A DNA stretch of 64,000 nucleotides from an uncultured Spirochaetaceae bacterium (GCA_944389025.1 CALXKU010000005.1:62001-126000); one strand, 5' to 3'; counted from the first letter of the stretch, positions 43,618 to 54,177 are shown. The notes: generated by a model not told the origin, from the letters alone. A program made the numbers and translations.

Positions 43618-46600
43618 ATGGCAGATTTGAAGATAGACATAGTCGCAAACGCATCGAACGCGCTCAAAGGGATAGATGCGGTAATCGACTCCACGAACAA
43701 GCTCAGGAACGCCGTTGCGAAATCGGGAAACCAGGACGTGGGGGGCGTGGTCTCTGCCGACACCACCAAGGCCGCAAAGGCGTACACGGAAAGGCTCAAG
43801 AGGATAATAGCCCTCTCGGGCGACTACAACAACGACATAAAGGCGGCTCAGAAGCTCGTAAGGACCCTTACGGGCGAGTATCAGAAGCTCGCCACCGTCA
43901 CGAACACCCCTGTGATGAACGACTACTTCTCCCAGGGGATAAAAGAGGCACGTGAGTTCGTCGACCAGCTGGAGAAGGCCGCAGAGGCGCAGAGGAAGCT
44001 CAAGGCCCAGGCGGCGGCGGAGTCCAGCTTCAAGGCGACATGGGCGGAGGCAAAAGGGCAGCAGAAAGGCTATGGCGACAATCAGGCATTCATGAGGCTC
44101 ATCGGAGACGAGGCCGGCCTTGCGAAACTCAAGCTCGATGAATACGAGAACGCATTGCGAAACGTCATCAAGCTCGAAGGAGAAGGAAGCTCGAAGGCGA
44201 AGGACCTTGCCGCGCAGTACAAGAAGCAGCAGGACGTGCTGAGCAAGCTCTCAAGCACCACTACCAAGTTCTCGGTCAGGGTGACCAACCTCATCAAGTC
44301 GTTCGTATCGGCACAGGCCATAGTCTACCTTGTGCAGAAGAGCTTCTACCTTCTCACGGACGGCATAAGGGCTGCCTCCGAAGCTGCGGCAGAGGCAGAG
44401 GAGACTGCGAACCTCTTCAACACCACGTTCTCGAACATCGCCACGACAGCCAACGGGGTAGCCAATGCGATGTCCTCCGCCCTGGGGATATCCACGGCGG
44501 CGGCACAGCAGGCACTCGGAACATTCGGCGACCTTGCGATGGGATACGGACAGACCCAGTCCGCCGCACTCGAATTCGCAGAATCGGCCGTGACACTGGG
44601 GCTCGACCTCATATCATTCAAGAACATAACGGGGGATACGACCCAGATCCTCCAGGCGCTGGCGTCAGGCCTTGCCGGAAACTATGAGAACTTCCGCAAG
44701 TGGGGAATCATAGTGACGATGACCGAGGTCAACGCAAGGCTTGCGGCGAAGGGCTACGACAAGCTCACGGGCTCGGCCCTCCAGTTCGCCAAGATCCAGG
44801 AGACCCTTGCGATAGTCCAGGAGAAGAGCGCGAACGCACAGGGGGACATGGAGAAGACCCTGGACAGCACGGCAAACGTCACAAGAAGGGTGACGGAGGC
44901 CAACAAGGAGCTCCTTGCGAACATCGGCAGCGGAATCAACCAGGTGCTCACACCCCTCAAGCTCATGTGGCTCGACATCGCCGAATCGATAAACAAGGCG
45001 CAGAAGGCACAGGAGCTCTACAACGCCGGGCAGAAGAACATCGGTGTGTACGACATCCATAACAACAAAGAGGACCGCAGGGATTTCAATTCCGCCGTAA
45101 GAGGTGCAAAAGGAGTCTCCAGAGGCGTGTCCATGACGCCCTACATCACAGATGAGGATAAATTCATCACAAGCATGAATGAAATCATGCGTATCTATGA
45201 AGCCTCAGCCACCGATGTATTCAAAACACTTCAGGGATACGGGATAGAATATTCGAAGTCAATTGCCGATTCAATCATCGCAATCGACAAACTTGCGAAA
45301 GCGGAGCGTGAGGAGGAGAGGCTTCTCGATGAACGAAGAGGAACCCTTGAAGACCTCACGGCATCTGCAGAGAACTACTTCGCGGCCCTTCAGAAGATAC
45401 AGGGCGTCGCCATAACGACAGGATTCGAGAAGTTCCACCATGAGGGGAACATCGAAAGCATCATATCAGGCGGTGCGTCGCTCGAAAAGGCCAAGGACGA
45501 GATAGCCGCAAGGATAAGGGAAGGAGTGCTCGAAGGGTTCTCCTCACTCAAGGATGCATCATGGGAGAGCTACATCTCCCCTATCGACCTTGTGTTCGGA
45601 AAAACGGAAGAGGTAGGCGGCCTGACGAATAAGCTCGACTCCATCTACTCCATGTACGAGGAGATAAACAACTTTGCCATCACATCGGGTGCCGACTATA
45701 CGGACATCCTTTCCGCAGTCGCATCCTACTACAAGGAGATACAGGGGAGCATAGAGGCCATAACCGCCGAAGAGGAGCGCAGGGCCAACATAAAGGCGAT
45801 CCAGGGCGGCATGCAGGACCGGCTCTACGACCTCAACAGGCAGACTGCGCAGCTCGGCATGAGCGACAGGGAGAAGGCCCTCGACGAGATATCGAGGCAG
45901 TACACGGAATCCCTCAAGAGCCTCAATGCGGAGAGCTCCACATACATGAACGAACTGAGCAACCTCACGGCATACACGGAGGCGCTCAAGGATGCCACGA
46001 ACAACTACTACGACGCCCTTGACAAGAAGGATGCGGAGGAGAAGAAGAGAGGCACTTTCACCGATGCACTTGAAAGCCTCAGGAACATACGGGAGGACGC
46101 GCAGGGCCAGCTCATAACATCCGGAATGACCGAAAGGGAGACGGCGCTCTACGAACTCCTCGGCGTGTTCAAGGAGGTGATGGCCGCACTCGACCCTAAC
46201 TCAAGCACATATGCTGAGGACCAGGCGGAAGCTGCACAGCTTTTCAAGGAAGCATCCAAAGACATGAATGCATACTACGACGACATGGAGAAGCAGGCGA
46301 AGGCGGAAGCGGAGAAGAACGCCTCCAGCGCCTTCACAGGCGTCACAGACGCCACAGGAAGGCAGCAGACCTCCCAGCTCCCATGGCAGGCCGAGCTCGA
46401 TTCGGCGATAGGGGTGTTCAGCTCTGCGTTCAACGACTGGGCCGAGCTCTACATCGAGGCGGGACACACACAGGCGGAAGTGGATGCCGAGTATTCGAAG
46501 CAGCTTGAAAGGCTCAAGAAGAACCAGGTTGCGGATTCCTATGCGAAGGCGGGCAATACGGCATTCGCAGGGCTCGGAGAGCTTGCGGAACTCATAAACG

Positions 46601-47655
46601 CAGTAAGCTCATTCGCATCCGGAGCAGGTGCGGGAAACCTGGTTACCATGCTTGCCTCCCTTGCGACACAGACGGAGGCGTTCGCAAAGGCGATCTCCAT
46701 ACTCACTGACAGCGTCCTTCCCGTGCTTAATGCATTCCTCGAACCGCTCATTCCTGTTTTGGAGACCTTAGCTGAAATCATAGGGACGCTGCTTTATGCG
46801 GCATTGAACCCTCTTTATGAGATGATGCTTTCCATCGGAACGATATTGTCTACGGTCCTTGGACTGCTCCAACCTGTGCTCACGCTGCTGATGCAGATCT
46901 CGGATCTAGTAGGAGACTTCCTCTACCCTATCTTCCAAGGGATAACGCTGATCTTCCAGTCGTTGATGGAGCCTCTCATGGGGTTGTTCCAGATTGTCGC
47001 CGACATACTGATGCCAATCCTCACACCTTTCATCGCACTGCTTAAGACATTGGCTACGGCCCTCATATATGTGTATGCGGCATTCAATACTGCTATTCAA
47101 TTTGTTGTCGACTGCCTGCAATGGGTTGCCGGCTGGATCATGAAGGGGATTCTTAGGGTTGTCAACGGAGTCATAGATCTGCTCAATATGATTCCTTTCG
47201 TCAACATAAAGAAGAAAGATACTTCGAAATATGACAAATGGGCCGCAACCAATCCTTTCGATGAGGCAAAGAAGAACTGGAACGAAGCAATAGGACTTCT
47301 TAATGAGATCAATAAATCAAACATGGAGATAGCAGACAACACCGAGAGCCAGGATGTCGACCTCTCCGTATACGAGGACCTTCTGAGCGGTGGGATCATC
47401 AGTGCGAACGAATACATGGCCATGGTGAACAAGGCGCTCGGCAAAGGCTACTGGGATCCTGTCGACTACATAGCGGCGGAGAACGGCAGCTACATGGACT
47501 ACAGGGGCACCGGGCAGAGCGTGAACGTATCGTACGGGGATACGACCATCGTGATAAACGGAGAGGGGCTTGACGCCGAGGACATAGCCAACACCATCTA
47601 CCGCAAGCTCCAAGAGAGGGACAGGGCCGGTGCCGCTGTCTTTGCGACATTCTGA
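43618..47655 (+). CDS. tail length tape-measure protein
   Basis: A 1345-residue protein, the longest but one in the element, placed just after G/GT. It has an N-terminal coiled region (MADLKIDIVANASNALKGIDAVIDS), a TP901-type hydrophobic helical stretch near residues 220-330, many heptad-like repeats in the middle, and a hydrophobic C-terminal third (residues about 1040-1180, repeated LLQPVLTLLMQISDLVGDFL-like helices). Its length sets tail length. GAGGTGA precedes the ATG. Parts of the gene (about 45060-45330 and 46740-47330) look more AT-rich than the rest, hinting at mosaic exchange. Confidence 0.9.
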   Translation: MADLKIDIVANASNALKGIDAVIDSTNKLRNAVAKSGNQDVGGVVSADTTKAAKAYTERLKRIIALSGDYNNDIKAAQKLVRTLTGEYQKLATVTNTPVMNDYFSQGIKEAREFVDQLEKAAEAQRKLKAQAAAESSFKATWAEAKGQQKGYGDNQAFMRLIGDEAGLAKLKLDEYENALRNVIKLEGEGSSKAKDLAAQYKKQQDVLSKLSSTTTKFSVRVTNLIKSFVSAQAIVYLVQKSFYLLTDGIRAASEAAAEAEETANLFNTTFSNIATTANGVANAMSSALGISTAAAQQALGTFGDLAMGYGQTQSAALEFAESAVTLGLDLISFKNITGDTTQILQALASGLAGNYENFRKWGIIVTMTEVNARLAAKGYDKLTGSALQFAKIQETLAIVQEKSANAQGDMEKTLDSTANVTRRVTEANKELLANIGSGINQVLTPLKLMWLDIAESINKAQKAQELYNAGQKNIGVYDIHNNKEDRRDFNSAVRGAKGVSRGVSMTPYITDEDKFITSMNEIMRIYEASATDVFKTLQGYGIEYSKSIADSIIAIDKLAKAEREEERLLDERRGTLEDLTASAENYFAALQKIQGVAITTGFEKFHHEGNIESIISGGASLEKAKDEIAARIREGVLEGFSSLKDASWESYISPIDLVFGKTEEVGGLTNKLDSIYSMYEEINNFAITSGADYTDILSAVASYYKEIQGSIEAITAEEERRANIKAIQGGMQDRLYDLNRQTAQLGMSDREKALDEISRQYTESLKSLNAESSTYMNELSNLTAYTEALKDATNNYYDALDKKDAEEKKRGTFTDALESLRNIREDAQGQLITSGMTERETALYELLGVFKEVMAALDPNSSTYAEDQAEAAQLFKEASKDMNAYYDDMEKQAKAEAEKNASSAFTGVTDATGRQQTSQLPWQAELDSAIGVFSSAFNDWAELYIEAGHTQAEVDAEYSKQLERLKKNQVADSYAKAGNTAFAGLGELAELINAVSSFASGAGAGNLVTMLASLATQTEAFAKAISILTDSVLPVLNAFLEPLIPVLETLAEIIGTLLYAALNPLYEMMLSIGTILSTVLGLLQPVLTLLMQISDLVGDFLYPIFQGITLIFQSLMEPLMGLFQIVADILMPILTPFIALLKTLATALIYVYAAFNTAIQFVVDCLQWVAGWIMKGILRVVNGVIDLLNMIPFVNIKKKDTSKYDKWAATNPFDEAKKNWNEAIGLLNEINKSNMEIADNTESQDVDLSVYEDLLSGGIISANEYMAMVNKALGKGYWDPVDYIAAENGSYMDYRGTGQSVNVSYGDTTIVINGEGLDAEDIANTIYRKLQERDRAGAAVFATF

Positions 47656-47675
47656 AATGGAGGTGGTTTAGAAGC

Positions 47676-50600
47676 ATGAACTACGGCTTGAAATACGAGA
47701 TATCCCCGAACAATTCATTCTGGCTCGATGTGTCCGGCATCATAAATTCGAAGAACACGGTCATTACGGCAAGCCTCTGCACCAACGAGTTCAAATCCGC
47801 AGTGAATACGCTCACCTTCACCCTCACCGGCAATGTGAGCGTATCGGGCAGTGCCATGAGGGAGAGCGTGATAAACATGCTCATGGAGGCCCTTGAGGAA
47901 GGCTCTGTCGCCTATGTGAGGCTCAGCAGGAATGATACGGCCATCTTTACAGGCATAATCGACCTCTCATCATTCTCCGTGGCCTCCACCAAGGTGGAGG
48001 GGGACTTCTCGATATCATGCAGGGACTTATCGGCCCTCCACCTCGATGATGTCATCGACAAGCATCTCTTCTATGAGGAGAGGAAGGTCTCCGAAGTCGT
48101 ATCCATGCTTCTTTCCGAAGCGGGGTATTCCGCAGGAAAGAACGAGATGGCGGATGCCGACGATTACGAGATTCCCGCATTCGTTGTCGACCCCGATGAG
48201 GGTTCGGATACATACAGGGATGTGATAGACACACTCCTCTTCGAAGCCGGAGGCTATACGGTATCTGCGAACAACGAAGGAGTGATGGATATAATCAAGA
48301 TTCCTTCCACTCCTCCAGAGGAGAGGCCAGAGGGCATCGACTATGCAGTCTCATCAGGTCTTTCCTCCAAGTCCTCGATGCTTGATAACGATGGAGTGAA
48401 GCTTGAATGGTCCACGCTTGGGGAGACGGATGAGAACCAGACCGTATATGTCGATTCCTCCATCTCAAGGAGCGTGGATGATGAAGGGAATGTGGTGGGG
48501 CTTGAAATCCCCGCTCAGGGTTATTTCCCCGAAGATGGAGACATAACCCCTTCCTATCAGGAGTTTGATGCGAAGCTCCTCGACAGGGAATACAACACGG
48601 GAGTATCGAGGAAGCAGAACAAGGACCTTACGATAATCTGCGTGCGTGATGTCAAGGCCGAGATAATCGCAGCCGATGTCAACGGCTACACAGTTGACAA
48701 CGATCAGGCATGGGAATACCCCGTGCTTCCATCCCTTGGCATGGAGAAGAACCCTGCGATATGGCCTCTCAAGGCATGGTATCTCCTTAGAAACAAATAC
48801 GGTTCAGTCCTTAACCTCCAGCAGTTCGTACTCCATGGAAGGGTGCTCTACAGGAACAAGGTGTTTTTTTCCACAGTCCCTGCCGCGGCAAAGAACCCTG
48901 AGGAGTATACAAGCACATACATATTCACTCAGGAGCATGCGGAAAGATTCGCTAAATTCTACTGGCACTTCAGGAAGTATTCGAGGGTTGTGAACACATG
49001 GACCGAATACGAGTACAGCGCGAGGAAGGAAGGCGATATCGTCACAATAAACCACAAGGGCACGAGCACAGGTCAGGCGGCTGTGATAGTTCAGAGGTCG
49101 ATCACTTTCGAAGCAGGAAGGACGAAGACCGAATTCACGGCACTGAGCATAGGTGCTTTCGCACAGTATGAGGTGAAGAGCTGGGGTTCCTCCCCGAACT
49201 ACAACCTCGATAAGCCTGCAGACCCTCTGATGCCGAGACGGCAGTATACCCTGTTCCCCTCCCCCAATGTCGAAGACCTCTTTACGACAGCTATCATCTA
49301 TTCCGATGATGATGGGAACTCATGGTTTCTCATAGATGACGCCGCAGTGATCTCCGAGTCAGTGACCGATGCCGACTGGCAGAAGGACATGCCGGAGTAC
49401 GTCCCTGACGGCTACTACATATTCTGCAGGGAGTGGAACTACGAGACGGGCAAATGGGACTACTACAGGATGACGGGTGAGGTGGGTTCTCCTGCCCGTG
49501 GCTTCACAGTCACATCGAACCCTGCCACCTACTATAATTCGAGGCGGAGGAAAGGATCCCTGACAATCGAGATAGAGGTATCCTTGCTGAACCTCTCCCA
49601 GGGTGTGGTGATTGAATATATCCTCAACACCCTCGGGGTAAGCATAAGCGGCAATGTGGTGACGATTCCCGAAGGTGTCTATCCCTCTTCCATTTCCGTC
49701 GATGTCATAGTAACCGACCTTGAAACATCATACGGCCCGGCCACGAAGAACATTACGATAATGGGACAGGATGCCGAGGACAGCAGACCGCTATACATAG
49801 GCCCCTTTCCTGCAGATCCAAACCCGGATGCCTTCTCCTACAATTTCGCCGAGGGGGATTTCTACTGGAACACGAACACGCTCCTTGCAATGCGTTATTC
49901 CATGAACGAAGAGGGGGAGCTCCATTGGCGTATTGCGGAGAATGGCGATTCCAACTATTCGGAGATCATGGGAGCCGTAACCGCCGAAGCATTCTCCAAC
50001 ATCGAACCGGGAAGCACGTCCATGGCACAGTTCGGTTATTTCCAGAACATCCTCGCCGAGTACATCCGTGCCGACATGATAGAGACCATGAGCCTCACCC
50101 TCAGGAACGGAGGCTCGATCCGCAGTGACGGATACAACAAGGGGGACATCAACCTTGCAAGCACCAAGACCGGATTCTACCTGGACTACTACGGATACAG
50201 CGAATTCCAGGATGTGAGGATAAGGAACCTCGAGGCCACAGGAAGCTTCAGCGCCGATGCACTGAGGACTATAAACAACATCCCTCTCATCTCATACGAA
50301 CAGGTGCTTCCTCAGTACCAGGAGGAATGGAAGGAATGCAGCGCCGCAGAGGCGACGGACGCTGTGGTGACCGACAACGCCGTAGGGGAGATCGAGGGCA
50401 TTGTGAACATCGGGAACATATATCTCGGAATCACAAGGGATGATTTTGCCTATTATACGTATTTCCGCTCCGTCGACGGAGGCAACACCTGGGAGGTTAT
50501 GAACCTTGAGTACATGCTCGACCAGTTTGTATGTGGCATCAAAGTCACAGAAGACAGATTTGTCGCTTTGGTATCTGACAGGAACGGTGCATATCATGTC

Positions 50601-51815
50601 GCCGTTTCCGAAGATGGGGTGAGTTGGAGTTATTATGCATGCCCTTCGAACTACACCTGCTACGACATCGCATACGGCTCAGGGAAGTTCGTTGTCACGG
50701 CAAGATACAATGTCCATTCATCTACGATAGAAACAAAGCTTGGCATCCTCTCATCCGAGAACCTTTCATCATGGAGTTTTAAAGAGACATCAAGCGGCAG
50801 CATAGAACATCCTGTAGCCCCCTACTCTCATATCGCTTATGGAGCAGGAGGATTTGTCGTGGTCGGGGATGACGGCCTGTATAGATGCAATTCGGACACG
50901 CTTGATTCCTGGACCAAGTGCTATACGTTCTCTGTCCCCGCCCCGTCTTACAGTGAGATATACTTCATCCATACGGACAGATATCTTGTAGTGTTCAATT
51001 CAAATGGCAATGGATACGTACTCACATCAAGCGATGGTGCGTCATGGGGCATATCAACCCTGCTCATAGATGGAATCCTTGCATGGCCGACAGCCGTACA
51101 TGAGGGAAGCACATACTACTATGCTATCTCGGACTGTGCGGCAGGAACGGAACACAGAAAGGTCTTTCTTAGTACGAACACGGTCTCATGGACGCCGAGG
51201 ACTATTTCGAAGAACTCAAAGTCGGCTGCATATATGCAGAATGGTGTATATCTTGCCTTCTCCAACGCTGCAATGGTCTTCTTCGGCTCCCTGGCCCTTC
51301 CGGAAGGAATCTATGCATTCTTCTCATCCATAAGGCCCAAGCTGGACACATCGAAGGTCGACATGCCTCTGGCAGAGCCTCTTGTAAACGCAAGGGCTGT
51401 GACAGGAGGGCTTGAATATAACGGGATGACATACTCCATCGAACAGATGAGATGCAGCGACAATGAGATTGCTTTCAGGGTTGCAGGGAGACAGGACGAG
51501 ATACTGTTTGTCGCCACAGGAGCATACCCTCCGTCGATAAAGGTGAAGAATCTTCGAATCGAACAGATCTCGGGAGAGCTCCAGACAGGAAACATGTATC
51601 CGATGGATGATGCAATAGAGACGAACATAGGAAGTGCCGAGCATCCGTATGAGAACGCAACAATCAAACACATAAATAGCGAGACGTTGGAAGGTGATTT
51701 GACGGGAGACGTGGAAGGAGATGTCAAAGGTGATGTTACAGGGAACCTTACCGGGAACGTCAATTCTTTGGCGGATAGGAACTACTATGCCGTATGGGGG
51801 GCGGTTTTCAACTGA
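47676..51815 (+). CDS. large tail tip/fibre protein with Asp-box beta-propeller-like repeats
   Basis: A 1379-residue structural protein. The first 400 residues resemble a siphophage tail hub (VRLSRNDTAIFTGIIDLSSF, SISCRDLSALHLDDVIDK). A middle region carries FSADALRT-type fibre joints. Residues from about 920 to 1180 contain repeated S-x-D-G-x-x-W motifs (SVDGGNTWEV, SEDGVSWSYY, SSDGASWGIS) spaced like the Asp-boxes of sialidase-like propellers, which may bind glycans. The C-terminus has G-D-[LV] repeats at 1340-1362. It follows the tape measure, where tail-tip genes normally sit. Confidence 0.75.
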   Translation: MNYGLKYEISPNNSFWLDVSGIINSKNTVITASLCTNEFKSAVNTLTFTLTGNVSVSGSAMRESVINMLMEALEEGSVAYVRLSRNDTAIFTGIIDLSSFSVASTKVEGDFSISCRDLSALHLDDVIDKHLFYEERKVSEVVSMLLSEAGYSAGKNEMADADDYEIPAFVVDPDEGSDTYRDVIDTLLFEAGGYTVSANNEGVMDIIKIPSTPPEERPEGIDYAVSSGLSSKSSMLDNDGVKLEWSTLGETDENQTVYVDSSISRSVDDEGNVVGLEIPAQGYFPEDGDITPSYQEFDAKLLDREYNTGVSRKQNKDLTIICVRDVKAEIIAADVNGYTVDNDQAWEYPVLPSLGMEKNPAIWPLKAWYLLRNKYGSVLNLQQFVLHGRVLYRNKVFFSTVPAAAKNPEEYTSTYIFTQEHAERFAKFYWHFRKYSRVVNTWTEYEYSARKEGDIVTINHKGTSTGQAAVIVQRSITFEAGRTKTEFTALSIGAFAQYEVKSWGSSPNYNLDKPADPLMPRRQYTLFPSPNVEDLFTTAIIYSDDDGNSWFLIDDAAVISESVTDADWQKDMPEYVPDGYYIFCREWNYETGKWDYYRMTGEVGSPARGFTVTSNPATYYNSRRRKGSLTIEIEVSLLNLSQGVVIEYILNTLGVSISGNVVTIPEGVYPSSISVDVIVTDLETSYGPATKNITIMGQDAEDSRPLYIGPFPADPNPDAFSYNFAEGDFYWNTNTLLAMRYSMNEEGELHWRIAENGDSNYSEIMGAVTAEAFSNIEPGSTSMAQFGYFQNILAEYIRADMIETMSLTLRNGGSIRSDGYNKGDINLASTKTGFYLDYYGYSEFQDVRIRNLEATGSFSADALRTINNIPLISYEQVLPQYQEEWKECSAAEATDAVVTDNAVGEIEGIVNIGNIYLGITRDDFAYYTYFRSVDGGNTWEVMNLEYMLDQFVCGIKVTEDRFVALVSDRNGAYHVAVSEDGVSWSYYACPSNYTCYDIAYGSGKFVVTARYNVHSSTIETKLGILSSENLSSWSFKETSSGSIEHPVAPYSHIAYGAGGFVVVGDDGLYRCNSDTLDSWTKCYTFSVPAPSYSEIYFIHTDRYLVVFNSNGNGYVLTSSDGASWGISTLLIDGILAWPTAVHEGSTYYYAISDCAAGTEHRKVFLSTNTVSWTPRTISKNSKSAAYMQNGVYLAFSNAAMVFFGSLALPEGIYAFFSSIRPKLDTSKVDMPLAEPLVNARAVTGGLEYNGMTYSIEQMRCSDNEIAFRVAGRQDEILFVATGAYPPSIKVKNLRIEQISGELQTGNMYPMDDAIETNIGSAEHPYENATIKHINSETLEGDLTGDVEGDVKGDVTGNLTGNVNSLADRNYYAVWGAVFN

Positions 51816-51822
51816 GGATATC

Positions 51823-52398
51823 ATGGCAAGTGTTGGAAATAAAATCGCTTTCGATCAGGGGCGGACACAGAACATGAAGCATTATGAAGAGTTGAAGGAC
51901 GGATCTCATCTGATCGATCCAGATGAAACGGTCTATATCTACATAGCCTCGGAAAGATTCACTTTGGATCTGGAACTGATGACTGACTGGGGCCACCGTT
52001 CTGCAAATGTCGTGCAGGATTATTGGAACGGGAGCTCTTGGGTGGAGACAGCTCTTAAAGGATGGGGCTCTGTTGCGCACATGGGAGGTGCGGTAGGCTC
52101 CTATATCAGCAGAGTGAGAATCTATGGTGCGGAAGGATGGTACTTTTTGAACGGGGATGGAATCTATCTGCATGGCTATTCCGCTGAAGTCCCCAACATG
52201 TACAGCGACGAGTTCTATGAAACCCGGCAGAGAGGCAGAAGAATAGGAAGGATTGCGGATGGTAAGCAGTGGGTCTTCCTGCTGAATGTCGATTGTGATC
52301 CATATGACAGCCGGGTTTCAAGCATATACGATACAACCTCTTTCCGAGGCTCGAAGATAACAACAAGTGTTCCTGCATGCTGCATGGTGGCGCTTTGA
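51823..52398 (+). CDS. tail-associated protein, 191 aa
   Basis: I do not recognise this protein. It starts MASVGNKIAFDQGRTQNMKHY at ATG 51823 with GAGGA upstream, a few bases after the tail-tip stop. It is rich in aromatic and glycine residues (SWVETALKGWGSVAHMGGAVGSYISRVRIYGAEGWYF), like a beta-sandwich or carbohydrate-binding domain. Position suggests a part of the adsorption apparatus. Confidence 0.65.
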   Translation: MASVGNKIAFDQGRTQNMKHYEELKDGSHLIDPDETVYIYIASERFTLDLELMTDWGHRSANVVQDYWNGSSWVETALKGWGSVAHMGGAVGSYISRVRIYGAEGWYFLNGDGIYLHGYSAEVPNMYSDEFYETRQRGRRIGRIADGKQWVFLLNVDCDPYDSRVSSIYDTTSFRGSKITTSVPACCMVAL

Positions 52399-52409
52399 GG
52401 AGGAGATAG

Positions 52410-52805
52410 ATGGGACTTCTATACACATTGCCGAAAGAATCAAGCATCAACTACATGGAAGTCAAAGATGCTTATTGGGCGATAGACAACATCATGCTGG
52501 GAAAGGGAGGGGATGGAAAGCTCGCAATCTCCTTCGACTTCATAGCATACGCATCAAGAGAGGCTAAGCAGAAGGAGAGGGAGGCGGACTCCCAGGCGGA
52601 ACATCCGATTCAATGGGGAGGCTTCGGTCTTGCAAGAAAGACCAGCCTGTACAAGTTCTCCACCATGCTTCCTGCGGAATCACTCTTCCCGGAAAGCATC
52701 CCATCCTCCATCGAAGGGATGAAGAAGATCTTGTACGGATATATCAAAGAATACCTCGGACTTACGGGGTATACGGACGTGCTCGAAGAAGGACAGGAGG
52801 TATAG
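52410..52805 (+). CDS. small tail protein, 131 aa
   Basis: A 131-residue protein with TGAGGAGGAGATAG before ATG 52410. The region FDFIAYASREAKQKEREADSQAEHPIQWGGFGLARKTSLYKF has an odd charged helix and then strands. No family was recognised. It lies within the adsorption-gene block and probably is a virion or assembly protein. Confidence 0.6.
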   Translation: MGLLYTLPKESSINYMEVKDAYWAIDNIMLGKGGDGKLAISFDFIAYASREAKQKEREADSQAEHPIQWGGFGLARKTSLYKFSTMLPAESLFPESIPSSIEGMKKILYGYIKEYLGLTGYTDVLEEGQEV

Positions 52806-52807
52806 GG

Positions 52808-53476
52808 ATGGCTGGTGAAGTCGTAATAATCAACGGAAAGACAATAGCATCGACGATCTCATTGAATAATACGGAGACCGTATTCAACACCTCAAGCGAC
52901 TACATCTTCATAGGGCGGCTCGATGAGAACGGCATGATAAAAGCCGGCTTCAGGGCGAAGCTCACCGATATTGCGGAAGACTATGCGGGAGAACTCCTGA
53001 TAGACGTGCAGAAGGTCATCGCTGACGGCAAGACGGAGCTTGAAGAGCTCACCGAGCAGGAGAAGCAGGAACTGCAGAACTATGTCGATAGCACATTGAA
53101 GGGTGCTTTGGATGCATACACCGAAGGAAAGAAGAGCGTGATCGACAACTATGTAGTGACGACGGTGCTTCCCAATTTCGATGAGCATGCGGATGAGAAG
53201 GTGGCTGAGGCTACGACAGCCGCAAACACGGCAACGAATGCAAAGAATCTTGCCGAGACCGCCAAGGATGATGCGGAGACTGCGGAAGGGAACGTGGAGA
53301 CGCTCAAGGCACAGATTGAAGCCCTCATCGCACAGATCGAGAACATGGCACAGACGAAGACAGTGTTCCCCGTGATGGTGGAGGGAGAGCAGTTCGGGCT
53401 GAGCGTATCCATCGATGATGGGGATATCATCTATACGATATCGGAGATAGAGCCGCCGGAAGAAGAGACGGCATGA
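52808..53476 (+). CDS. coiled-coil tail fibre protein, 222 aa
   Basis: A 222-residue protein. An N-terminal strand region (VVIINGKTIASTISLNNTETVFNTSSDYIFIGRLDENG) is followed by a long coiled coil from about 75 to 185, including an alanine-rich EKVAEATTAANTATNAKNLAETA stretch like trimeric phage fibres. A short strand domain ends it. It begins at ATG 52808, with AGGAGG upstream. Likely a shaft or chaperone of the fibre carrying the variable protein. Confidence 0.65.
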   Translation: MAGEVVIINGKTIASTISLNNTETVFNTSSDYIFIGRLDENGMIKAGFRAKLTDIAEDYAGELLIDVQKVIADGKTELEELTEQEKQELQNYVDSTLKGALDAYTEGKKSVIDNYVVTTVLPNFDEHADEKVAEATTAANTATNAKNLAETAKDDAETAEGNVETLKAQIEALIAQIENMAQTKTVFPVMVEGEQFGLSVSIDDGDIIYTISEIEPPEEETA

Positions 53477-53492
53477 GGAGCAAGGAGTGATT

Positions 53493-53909
53493 ATGGACAT
53501 ATTAGGAGCAAACAGATTTGACGCAGTGAAGCTCAGGGAGAGCGTGGACTACCTCGACATAGACAACCATATCGAAGTCGAGAACGTCTCACAGTTCCCC
53601 GCCCCCGCCACAAAAGCTGTGGTGGATGATGCCTCCGTATTGATGGCGGTAGGAAGTACTAACGCCACAAACCGCAGGGGGCTGTTCCTGAAGAACACGG
53701 GAGAAGGAGTGGCGCTCATAAGCGGTGCGAACTCCGGAGGGGGGAGAAGGCTCCTTCCGGGGCAGAGCATACTCTTCCGCTTCGGAGTGACGGGAGAGAC
53801 GGAGACCACAGGCGAATCCGCCGTCACAAGGACGAGGACGTATGCGAGCGTCTCGATATACGCAAGGGCCGAGACGGTTACGACGAACATATACATCGAG
53901 GAGGTATGA
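53493..53909 (+). CDS. virion protein, 138 aa
   Basis: A 138-residue strand-rich protein (RRGLFLKNTGEGVALISGANSGGGRRLLPGQSILFRFGVTG) resembling small beta-sandwich head or tail fibre adaptors. The ATG at 53493 follows AAGGAG; a GTG at 53487 lies inside that site. No specific family was recognised. Confidence 0.6.
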   Translation: MDILGANRFDAVKLRESVDYLDIDNHIEVENVSQFPAPATKAVVDDASVLMAVGSTNATNRRGLFLKNTGEGVALISGANSGGGRRLLPGQSILFRFGVTGETETTGESAVTRTRTYASVSIYARAETVTTNIYIEEV

Positions 53910-53910
53910 G

Positions 53911-54177
53911 ATGGCTGATACGGAATGGAAGAGGGAGAGGAAGACGACGGACAGGGGGGACGGCAGATATCTCCTTGAATGGATAGATGAGAACGGAGAC
54001 ACGCTCTGCTCCATGGAGATCATGATAGAGGACGGGGATGTGGAGAAGACCATAGACACCAACTACAGGCTCATGAAGAAGCGGAACGAGTCCCTTTTCG
54101 TGAAGCCCCTTACCGAGGAGGAGATTGCGATGATGATGGCAGAGATGGAAGATGACATGGAGGAAGCGAATGGCTAA
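53911..54177 (+). CDS. small acidic phage protein, 88 aa
   Basis: An 88-residue protein, MADTEWKRERKTTDRGDGRY onward, with an acidic methionine-rich end (MMMAEMEDDMEEANG). GAGGAGG precedes ATG 53911. Its stop overlaps the start of the DGR target gene by eight bases, so the two are probably translated together. Function is unknown; a fibre assembly helper for the variable protein is a reasonable guess. Confidence 0.6.
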   Translation: MADTEWKRERKTTDRGDGRYLLEWIDENGDTLCSMEIMIEDGDVEKTIDTNYRLMKKRNESLFVKPLTEEEIAMMMAEMEDDMEEANG

